Source: Bradyrhizobium sp. CB82 (GTDB lineage: Bacteria; Pseudomonadota; Alphaproteobacteria; Rhizobiales; Xanthobacteraceae). Taken from it: a stretch of 64,000 bases of DNA. Each line of letters starts with the position of its first letter. Positions within the stretch are counted from its first letter, which is position 1. Positions 25,424-32,033 of this stretch are shown in pieces. A program made the translations under genes and the position numbers. The stretch is taken from the NCBI RefSeq assembly GCF_029714405.1, contig NZ_CP121650.1, forward strand, positions 3,601,001 through 3,665,000. The letters run 5' to 3'. The notes under the pieces were generated by a model that saw nothing but the letters and a program-made list of their open reading frames with translations, was not told the origin of the DNA and did no database searches.

Positions 25424-25780
25424 TTGGACCGGGACGAGTTTCTTCGTCCCGACCTACGGCCTCTCACGACGCCGCGCGCAGCGTCCGTCAAGGCTGGCCG
25501 TCGCTCGCCAGAACTCACCTTATCTGCCGCCAGGCCACGCCTTGACGGACGCGAGTACGGCGTCATCGTGGCGGGCTCGGATGATCAAAAGGGCGTAGAA
25601 CACAGCCACCATTTAATGGTTGCTACGAATGCGATCATTCGTTCGAGCTGTAGAATGGCGTCGACCACCGCTCACAAGATCGCCGATCTCGAAGGTGAGG
25701 CGCTGATCGTGCCCGAGCCCAAGTCGCGTCCGCACAGCCACGATCTGACGATCAAGCTTTCCACCAGCCGAACGGCACCT
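25424..25780. other. Non-coding region with long imperfect inverted repeat
   Basis: After the IS110 element. A nested inverted repeat spans 25464-25571: perfect 14-bp arms 25481-25494 / 25539-25552 (GCGTCCGTCAAGGC) and outer arms CACGACGCCG / CGGCGTCATCGTG. No gene. It may be the right end of the element or older mobile DNA that truncates the adjacent acetyltransferase gene. Confidence 0.5.
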
Positions 25781-26028
25781 TCAGTCCGGCGCCGACGGCA
25801 GCCTTTGCAGGAAGTCGTCGAGCGGCGGAGGTGGAGCGTCCAGGGGTGAGCGACACCGTAGCCAAAGACATCCGTGCCTGCGATGAGTACCCGGCAACCC
25901 TCCGGAAACAAGCTCATCTTCTCCGCCAGCACGTCCGCGCGCTCTGGCAGATCGGGATGGACGACTGTGGCGATCGCGATGATCGCCGGCATGTCGGAGG
26001 GCTCGGCGCGGCGCCACTGTGACTGCAC
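25781..26028 (-). pseudogene. GNAT acetyltransferase, truncated and frameshifted
   Basis: From a GTG at 26028 it reads VQSQWRRAEPSDMPAIIAIA, then VLAEKMSLFPEGCRVL and DVFGYGVAHPWTL, a normal GNAT N-terminal half. A shift to the next frame continues as PPPPLDDFLQRLPSAPD and then stops. The acetyl-CoA-binding half is missing and unrelated sequence follows toward the IS110 element. Confidence 0.6.
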
Positions 26029-26056
26029 GATGTTCCCGCGCGCCCGAGGCGCGCGC

Positions 26057-26611
26057 CTATCTCAGCCCCTCATATACCATCAATCCGCGTGCGATCTGCA
26101 GCTTGCGGATGGCGCGGGGCAACAGCTTCTCCGGCTGGTGCAGATAGCGCCAGGAGGTGAGGGTGAATTCGCCGAGCGCGCCGTATTCGTCGTCGAACGG
26201 AGCGAGCACGCCGGTGACGCTCACCGGGGTATGCGGACGGGCGTTGAAGGGCAGCAGCAAGAGCTCGAGATGCGCGCGGGTGCCGTCCTGCCGCGTTGCG
26301 ATGAGGCCGGCGATGGCGCCGAGTGTCTCCTCGGCGACGATTGCCGTGATCTCCTCGATCTCGGTGCGGCTTTCGCCCGCAAAGAGCGCGGCAAAGCTCT
26401 GATCCTTGAGGTCGCGGCCGGCGAGCGCGCAGACTCGCGTGCCGGCGACGCGGAAAGGAAAGCCGAGCGTCGGCTCGCAGGAGAGGACAAAGATGTCGCC
26501 GAGCAGGCCGCGGACGGCGGCCGGATCGATATCGGCGCGATCAGGCGCCCGCGCGGTGCCGCGCTTGTCGTCCCAGTAGGCGAAGAATTCGCGGCTTGAC
26601 GGATGTTTCAT
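26057..26611 (-). CDS. PAS_5 domain protein
   Basis: A 184-residue protein with the alphaproteobacterial PAS_5 (DUF1488-neighbour type) pattern: REFFAYWDDKRGTARAPDR, RGLLGDIFVLSCEP, FRVAGTRVCALAGRDLKDQS. Such single-domain PAS proteins are numerous in Bradyrhizobium and of unknown ligand. A CtrA-type site lies 150 bases upstream. Start ATG is clear. Confidence 0.82.
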   Translation of the reverse strand: MKHPSSREFFAYWDDKRGTARAPDRADIDPAAVRGLLGDIFVLSCEPTLGFPFRVAGTRVCALAGRDLKDQSFAALFAGESRTEIEEITAIVAEETLGAIAGLIATRQDGTRAHLELLLLPFNARPHTPVSVTGVLAPFDDEYGALGEFTLTSWRYLHQPEKLLPRAIRKLQIARGLMVYEGLR

Positions 26612-26761
26612 GATTCTACGTTAGCCCCTCGGCCACACGTCATGGGACAGACTTGTCCCACTTCAGTGCACTTCGGGCCCCTTCTTTGTTGTGCAGGAGA
26701 GGATTTGCAGCGTCCATGCCGGAGGCGGGTTTTTGGCCCTCGGGGGCAGCTCTTTGCGTCG

Positions 26762-26777
26762 TTAACGTTAAATTAAC
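26762..26777 (+). promoter_or_regulatory. CtrA-consensus site (TTAA-N7-TTAAC)
   Basis: TTAACGTTAAATTAAC matches the full CtrA motif and also contains the palindrome CGTTAAATTAACG (26766-26778). It is placed between divergent PAS_5 and rhomboid genes. Confidence 0.55.
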
Positions 26778-26953
26778 GATGGGCTTTAACCCGTTCGCGC
26801 GGCTGCTATGGTTTCGGCGGTCGCAAGCTCCGCCGCTTTTCTCCAGGTTCTCGGCGGGGCCTGTACACAAGGCGTCAAACAGTTTGGCCGCGGGCTGCGG
26901 GGAGGGTGGGATACTCCTCATTCCTTGCAGGTCCGGGAAGGCCGGCACGGACA

Positions 26954-26988
26954 GGGAGGGCTTTCCCAGGCCCTCCCTTTTCCTTTTG
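26954..26988 (+). terminator. Intrinsic terminator upstream of the rhomboid gene
   Basis: Perfect 8-bp stem GGGAGGGC (26954-26961) / GCCCTCCC (26970-26977), then TTTTCCTTTTG. It is only 60 bases before the rhomboid start, so it could end a small RNA or attenuate the gene. Confidence 0.65.
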
Positions 26989-27047
26989 TGCACTTGCACG
27001 GGGTGGGCAAAGGCGACTATCTCCACGCTTGTCGCTCTGCTTACGCC

Positions 27048-27872
27048 TTGAAGGCAAAAAATCCCTTGGACCCCCCGCCAAATTCCCCGCCGGATGAGCC
27101 GGCCGCACTTCAGGACGCGCCGCGCGAGCCGGTTTTGACGCTGCCGGGCGCGCTGACGGCCTACATCGCGCTGCTGGCGGTGATCCATCTGCGGGTCCTG
27201 CTGCCGCCGGAGCTCGAAAACTGGACCATTGACGTCTTCGGCTTCATCCCGAAGCGCTACGATTCCTCGTTGCTCAATCTCGCGATCCCCGGCGGCACCG
27301 GTGCGAAGGTGTGGACCTTCGTCACCTATTCGCTGCTCCACGCCAATCTCACCCATCTCGGCTTCAATGTGCTGTGGCTGTTGCCGTTCGGAAGCGCGCT
27401 CGCACGGCGCCTGGGGCCGGTGCGCTTCTACCTATTCCTGGCGGTGACGGCGGCGGCCGGCGCGCTTGCTCATCTGCTCACCCATGAGCATGCGGTGGCG
27501 CCGATGATCGGGGCGTCGGCGTCGGTATCCGGCGCCATGGCGGCCGCGATCCGCTTTGCCTTCGTGCGGGGCAGCTTCCTGTCCTTCAGCCGCAGCGATG
27601 CCGACACGGCGGCAAAGGTGCCGGCGTTGCCGCTATCGCGGGCACTGCGCGACGGACGGGTGATAGGCTTTCTCAGCGTGTGGTTCGGCGCCAACATCAT
27701 CTTCGGCATCGGGGCCATCGGGGTCGATACCGAGGGCGCGACCGTCGCCTGGCAGGCGCATATCGGGGGCTTCTTCGCGGGGCTTCTCTTGTTCTCGCTG
27801 TTCGATCCCGTACCGCGCGTACGCCCCGATGCTGCGGATGCGTCATCACAGGACATTTCAGATCGCATCTGA
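27048..27872 (+). CDS. Rhomboid-family intramembrane serine protease
   Basis: About 274 residues with six or seven membrane helices. Rhomboid marks: HANLTHLGFNVLWLLPFGSA, catalytic Ser157 in GASASVSG (155-162) and catalytic His238 in WQAHIGGFFAGLL, on separate helices. An odd point is a ~25-residue polar insert (RGSFLSFSRSDADTAAK...) between helices. The start is unsure: no ATG fits, and TTG at 27048 (MKAKNPLDPPPNSPP) is my choice. Substrates unknown. Confidence 0.85.
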   Translation: MKAKNPLDPPPNSPPDEPAALQDAPREPVLTLPGALTAYIALLAVIHLRVLLPPELENWTIDVFGFIPKRYDSSLLNLAIPGGTGAKVWTFVTYSLLHANLTHLGFNVLWLLPFGSALARRLGPVRFYLFLAVTAAAGALAHLLTHEHAVAPMIGASASVSGAMAAAIRFAFVRGSFLSFSRSDADTAAKVPALPLSRALRDGRVIGFLSVWFGANIIFGIGAIGVDTEGATVAWQAHIGGFFAGLLLFSLFDPVPRVRPDAADASSQDISDRI

Positions 27873-28064
27873 AGCGGCGCTTGCGGGATGGAGCGATTTC
27901 ATCCATCATCGCATGCGAAGAATGTCGTGATGCGACAAGCCGGTAGCGGCCCTGCTTCGCGCGGCGCCTGGGAATGAAACCCGGCATTGAGACTGTTAGT
28001 TGAAGACTCGCGAACAAGACCGGCCCCAAGCTTGGAGGGCAGGGTCGGATTCAGGGAGGCGGCA

Positions 28065-28493
28065 ATGACGGTACGTTCTATCCTCGACACAAAGGGCCAC
28101 CAGATCACGAGCGTCGAGCCCGACGCGAAGGTATCGGCCACAATCAAGCTGCTGAGCGAGAAGAAGATCGGCGCGGTGCTCGTGATGAGCCAGAACCGGA
28201 TCGAGGGCATCCTGTCAGAGCGCGACATCGTGCGCGTGCTTGGCGAGCGCGGAGCCGGCGTGCTGGACGAGCCGGTCGCCAATGTCATGACCCGCAAGGT
28301 CGTGAGCTGCAAGGATACCGATACGGTCGCCGAGATCATGGAGATGATGACCACGGGCAAGTTCCGCCATCTGCCGGTCATCGACAATGGCAAGGTGGTT
28401 GGTTTGATCTCGATCGGCGACGTCGTCAAATGGCGCGTGCGCGAATACGAGGCCGAGCAGGAAGCCCTGCGCGACTACATCAAGACGGCCTGA
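28065..28493 (+). CDS. CBS-pair domain protein
   Basis: A 142-residue protein of two CBS repeats: MTVRSILDTKGHQITSV...RIEGILSERDIVRVLGERG and VMTRKVVSCKDTDTVAEIM...FRHLPVIDNGKVVGLISIGD. These bind adenine nucleotides and act as energy sensors. GGGAGGCGGCA before the ATG fixes the start. It ends 3 bases from the convergent patatin gene. Confidence 0.9.
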   Translation: MTVRSILDTKGHQITSVEPDAKVSATIKLLSEKKIGAVLVMSQNRIEGILSERDIVRVLGERGAGVLDEPVANVMTRKVVSCKDTDTVAEIMEMMTTGKFRHLPVIDNGKVVGLISIGDVVKWRVREYEAEQEALRDYIKTA

Positions 28494-28496
28494 GCC

Positions 28497-29576
28497 TTAT
28501 TCTCTGACTTTCTCGGCGGCCTTGTCGCCCGTTTTGTCGCTCGTCTTGGGCGCGGTGCCTTCCGGCGCCGGCGCCAGCACGTGGATCGCCTCCTGGATGG
28601 AGTCGATCGCGCGCTCGGCGGCGCGGACGCCGAAGGCAATCAGATCGTCAGCGCGGTGGAAGTCGAACCAGCCGATCTGGCCGACACGCGGCGTGATCAG
28701 CATGTCCGGCGGGTCGCCCGCAAGACGCGCGCGGGTGATGCGGTCCTGCATGATGTTGAACGCATCCACCATCACCGAGGAGATGCCGGGTCGTCCGCCG
28801 CCGCCGAAGAACTCGCGCTTCACCGTGCGCTCGGGCGAGAAAAACCTCGGGAAGCGCCGTTTGGCCGTGTCCTTGGCCGCAGCATCCTCGGTTGTCGCCG
28901 GCTCGACCGGAGCGGCCATCGCGCCGTGTGAATAGATCGTCGTGGAATGGGTGAAGATGTCGCTGGAAAGATTTGCAGCGATGACGATTTCCGCGCCCAG
29001 CGCCCGCGCTGCAGAGACCGGCACCGGGTTCACCAGCGCGCCGTCGACCAGCCAGCGGTCGCCGATCAGTACGGGCGCGAAGATGCCCGGCAGCGCATAG
29101 GAAGCGCGCATCGCCTCGACCATGCGGCCGCGTGTCAGCCAGATCTCGTGGCCGGTGCGGACTTCGGTGGCGACGGTGGCAAACTTGATCGACAGATCCT
29201 CGATCAGGGTCTGGCCGATCGCCGCCTCCAGCCGGGTCGCGAGCTTCTCGCCGCCGATCAGGCCGGAGCCGTTGAGGCGGATATCGAGATAGGAGAGGAT
29301 GTTGCGCACGCCCTGGAAGCTGCGCGCCCAATCCTCCAGCGTGTCGAGATGACCGGACGCATAGGCGCCGCCGACCACCGCGCCGATCGAGGTGCCGACC
29401 ACGACGTTCGGTACGATGCCGTTGGCCAGCAGCGTTTTCAGAATACCGATATGGGCAAAGCCGCGCGCTGCACCGCCCCCGAGCGCAAGGCCGATGACCG
29501 GCCGGCGAATGCTGCCGAGCCCCACTTTCTCGCCGTTGGAGCCGTTCGCGCCGCGCCCCTTCAACATATCCAGCAC
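28497..29576 (-). CDS. Patatin-like phospholipase (RssA/NTE family)
   Basis: A 359-residue Ser-Asp dyad hydrolase: oxyanion loop GGGAARG (33-39), nucleophile Ser63 in GTSIGAVVGG, and Asp178 in LVDGALVNPVP. The central insert (residues ~225-270, APVEPATTEDAAAKDTAK) is low complexity and the C-terminus is charged (KTSDKTGDKAAEKVRE). No signal peptide seen; likely cytosolic or membrane-peripheral. Activity on phospholipids is inferred. Confidence 0.9.
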   Translation of the reverse strand: MLDMLKGRGANGSNGEKVGLGSIRRPVIGLALGGGAARGFAHIGILKTLLANGIVPNVVVGTSIGAVVGGAYASGHLDTLEDWARSFQGVRNILSYLDIRLNGSGLIGGEKLATRLEAAIGQTLIEDLSIKFATVATEVRTGHEIWLTRGRMVEAMRASYALPGIFAPVLIGDRWLVDGALVNPVPVSAARALGAEIVIAANLSSDIFTHSTTIYSHGAMAAPVEPATTEDAAAKDTAKRRFPRFFSPERTVKREFFGGGGRPGISSVMVDAFNIMQDRITRARLAGDPPDMLITPRVGQIGWFDFHRADDLIAFGVRAAERAIDSIQEAIHVLAPAPEGTAPKTSDKTGDKAAEKVRE

Positions 29577-29812
29577 CGAAGATCTCCTACGACCCGACTG
29601 ACGCCGACCAGACTAGGTACCGCGATCCCGCTCCGCCAGAAACACGGCAAAGCATGGTTTATGCCGCTTTGGGAAGGACGCTGGGCAGGAATATGGCGGT
29701 GGCCGATTGCTGCAAAACTAACTAGCTGAGGTTCCGCTTGGTTCCAGAAACAGGTGTTTCCCGGGGTTCCGGTGGCTTGAATTTGCCGCGTTTTCGGTGA
29801 AAGCAGGTGAAC

Positions 29813-30871
29813 ATGATTTTCGGGGGTGACGGCATCAGACGATGGCGGCGCGGCGGATGGCTGCTGCCAGCCGTTTGGCTTGCCTGTTTCCTCCTTGGCG
29901 AGGGCGCCGCTCACGCGCAATTGTTTTCCGACCGCCCGCCGCCGGTGCCGCCGGCCGCCGTACCCGATCCCGGCGCGGCCGTCAGCCTTGCGCCGCCCTC
30001 GGGCGCGGCGCCGCCGAGCCTGCCTCCGACGCTGACGCAGCCGGCTTCTCCTACCATCCCGCCCTCGCTCTCGACCGTTCCGCCGGCCGCGCCCATGGGG
30101 GCGGCTGCGCCCGGCCAGGCCGTGCTGTCGCTGACCGCGAAATACGGCAAGGACCTGCCGCCGATCACCAGTGGGCTGGTGTGGCGGGTGTTCGCCGACC
30201 GTCCCGACGAGAACGGCACGTTCAAGCTGATCCGCGAGGACCGCAACGCCACGCCCAACATCGTGCTGCCACCCGGCAACTACGTCGTGCACGTCGCCTT
30301 CGGCCTCGTCAGCGCGGTGCGAACGGTGAGTCTGAAGGCCGAGACGGACCGCGAGGCCTTCGTGCTCCCGGCGGGAGGGCTGCGCATCGAGGGCCGCGTC
30401 GGCACCAGCCGCATCCCGCAGAACCAGATCTCGTTCGCGATCTACAAGGGCAGCCAGTTCGAAGGCGGCGAGCGCTCCTCGCTGGTGCCGAACGTCGCCG
30501 CCGGCGACGTCGTGCTGCTGCCGGAAGGGACCTACTACATCATCTCCAACTATGGCGACGCCAACTCGGTGGTGCGCTCCGACATCCGCGTTCAGGCGGG
30601 CAAGCTCACTGACGTGACCATCACGCACCGCGCCGCCGTGATCACGCTGAAGCTTGTCAGCGACAAGGGCGGCGAGGCGCTCGCCAACACCGCCTGGTCG
30701 GTGCTCACTCCCGGCGGCGACGTGATCAAGGAATCGATCGGCGCCTTCCCGCGCGTCGTGCTCTCCGAAGGCGAATACCGCGCCATCGCCAAGAACGAAG
30801 GCAAGGTCTATGAGCGTGGCTTCAACGTCGTCAACGGCGTCGATGGCGAAGTCGAGGTCGTCGCGCGCTGA
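29813..30871 (+). CDS. Exported Pro-rich protein of unknown function
   Basis: A 352-residue protein. N-terminus: membrane/signal segment (WRRGGWLLPAVWLACFLLGE...AHAQ), then a Pro/Ala-rich linker (PPPVPPAAVPDPGAA...SLPPTLTQPASPTIPP), then three repeated beta-sandwich-like stretches (LVWRVFADRPDENGTFKLI, ISFAIYKGSQFEGGERSSLV, TAWSVLTPGGDVIKESIGA) each followed by a 'G-x-Y-x-V/I-x' strand (PGNYVVHVAF, EGTYYIISNYG, EGEYRAIAKNEG). It looks like carboxypeptidase-regulatory-like repeats on a periplasmic or envelope protein. Role unknown. Confidence 0.8.
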   Translation: MIFGGDGIRRWRRGGWLLPAVWLACFLLGEGAAHAQLFSDRPPPVPPAAVPDPGAAVSLAPPSGAAPPSLPPTLTQPASPTIPPSLSTVPPAAPMGAAAPGQAVLSLTAKYGKDLPPITSGLVWRVFADRPDENGTFKLIREDRNATPNIVLPPGNYVVHVAFGLVSAVRTVSLKAETDREAFVLPAGGLRIEGRVGTSRIPQNQISFAIYKGSQFEGGERSSLVPNVAAGDVVLLPEGTYYIISNYGDANSVVRSDIRVQAGKLTDVTITHRAAVITLKLVSDKGGEALANTAWSVLTPGGDVIKESIGAFPRVVLSEGEYRAIAKNEGKVYERGFNVVNGVDGEVEVVAR

Positions 30872-31341
30872 TCATCTCCGATAACGAGCGCCTCGACCAA
30901 CACGGGGAAGGTAAGCGCCGGCTTGGGCACCACCTTCGTCCAGAGCGATTTCCCAACATCGTGCCGCGCTTCTCATCCAGCGCACGAAAGGCCAGCCAGG
31001 CTCTCGTCGACCTCTGCGTCGCGCGCGCGAAAGCCAAGGCTGTGGGGCCAGCGCATTTTGCAGGCGCGAGTCGGCCGCTGAGGCTCGCCATGGGATTGAT
31101 CGGTGAGTCTCTGCTTACCGGCCATTCCGCCTTGTGTTTCCGGCGAGTGCACTACCAATCCGTCTTCAGGCGCAAGGCCTGGGGAAACACCGCACCTGCA
31201 GCGCAATTCCGATAATCAATTTTGTTCTCTTTCGCTCCTGCTGCGTTATATGTCGGGCATCCGTCCAACGGGCCGGATGCGCGGGACTTGTGTCTTTCGC
31301 CCCGCGTGGCCGGCAACGAGCAGGGGGCGCAGCCCGTCGGC
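30872..31341. other. Intergenic region, no gene recognised
   Basis: About 470 bases with no convincing reading frame on either strand and no clear repeat. Frames up to ~85 residues exist but their sequences look like random translation of GC-rich DNA. Confidence 0.35.
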
Positions 31342-31536
31342 ATGTTCGAAGTGGTCCTCACGAGGCGCAAGCGGTTTGGCTGGCGGTGGCAGGTTTGCGA
31401 CCAGTCGGGCAAAGTGTTTGCCGATGGATACGAGCGCACCCGTCCGGCAGCCAAGTATCAGGGTGAGCGCGCGCTCTTCTTCCTGCTGTCCCAGGCTTAT
31501 CTGAACAACCGGTCCGCAGCTTCGAGCGGGGACTGA
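31342..31536 (+). CDS. Small conserved hypothetical protein
   Basis: A 64-residue protein starting MFEVVLTRRKRFGWRWQVCD and continuing GKVFADGYERTRPAAKYQGE, the style of a small family common in Bradyrhizobium with YegP-like (DUF1508) flavour (W-x-W-x-V-C-D...G-K...A-x-G). The longer frame to 31222 has no homology. Function unknown. Confidence 0.65.
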   Translation: MFEVVLTRRKRFGWRWQVCDQSGKVFADGYERTRPAAKYQGERALFFLLSQAYLNNRSAASSGD

Positions 31537-31820
31537 CGAGCGTGACGCGGTCCCCGCGAAGACGCCGGAAGGCGGCGATCGACGTTTGCCGTCGAGGAGA
31601 TCCCGTAGGGCGAGCCACCGGGTCCGCGCGTCCGCGCGTAGCGCGGCCCGATGACAGGCTCCGCGAAGCAATCCAGGATCTTCGCGCGGGGACGGTTTGG
31701 AAAAATCGAGAGCGAGACGAAACTGTCACAGTCTCTAACGCGCCCTGCGGCGGGATATCTTTTACATACCGTTAAGTCGGCCTGCATTGGATGCCACGTC
31801 AGGAGTGCGTGGGGAACGTT

Positions 31821-31964
31821 ATGACTGCCGCGAAGAAGACGCCGGGAAAACCGGCCGCCGAAACGTTCGACGACATCCCGGTGCTTCAACGCAAATGGCG
31901 CACCGCCCTTCGCCCGGGCGAACGGCTGCCGCGCTATGAAGATGTGATGCTGGGGAGCCTCTGA
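31821..31964 (+). pseudogene. N-terminal fragment of the PAS-GGDEF-EAL gene, cut by in-frame TGA
   Basis: The frame from the ATG at 31821 reads MTAAKKTPGKPAAETFDDIP, then VLQRKWRTALRPGERLP and YEDVMLGSL, and meets TGA at 31962-31964. It continues in the same frame as RLADHIALLRHDGTLELSRS..., into the long signalling frame. The join looks natural (LGSL-x-RLADH), as in PAS_5-type sensor heads, so one base change (for example GGA to TGA) has probably split the gene. Confidence 0.65.
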
Positions 31965-32033
31965 CGGCTTGCCGACCACATCGCGCTGCTCAGACATGAC
32001 GGCACGCTCGAACTGTCGCGCAGTGGGCGCTAC

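Larger units (their letters stand above)
24258..25450 (+). mobile_element. IS110-family insertion sequence, apparently complete
   Basis: Boundaries are approximate because IS110 elements have no terminal inverted repeats. It contains a structured non-coding left part (24258-24454), a full-length transposase (24455-25423), and a GGGACGA...TCGTCCC hairpin at 25431-25450. It abuts a palindromic repeat, the kind of target known for some IS110 members such as IS621 in REP DNA. Confidence 0.7.
26612..27047. other. Divergent leader region: CtrA-type site, hairpins and terminator
   Basis: 436 bases between the PAS_5 gene and the rhomboid gene. It holds a CtrA-consensus site (26762-26777), a CGGCGG/CCGCCG hairpin followed by CTTTT (26815-26840), and a strong intrinsic terminator (26954-26988). 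This suggests a short transcript of ~170-200 nt or an attenuated leader for the rhomboid gene. Confidence 0.5.

Noticed and set aside
25424..25849. 141-residue frame after the transposase as a gene
   Set aside because: No domain, poor composition, and it crosses the inverted repeat and the acetyltransferase remnant on the other strand.
26840..26985. Possible SRP RNA or 6S RNA before the rhomboid gene
   Set aside because: The segment has GCAGGTCCGGGAAGG, close to the SRP RNA tip, but the conserved GGAAGGAAGCAGCC is not there and overall pairing does not match; left as an unassigned leader or small RNA.
31962..31964. TGA as a selenocysteine codon in the GGDEF-EAL gene
   Set aside because: No SECIS-like hairpin was evident right after it and this family has no selenoproteins that I know; a nonsense change or read error is simpler.
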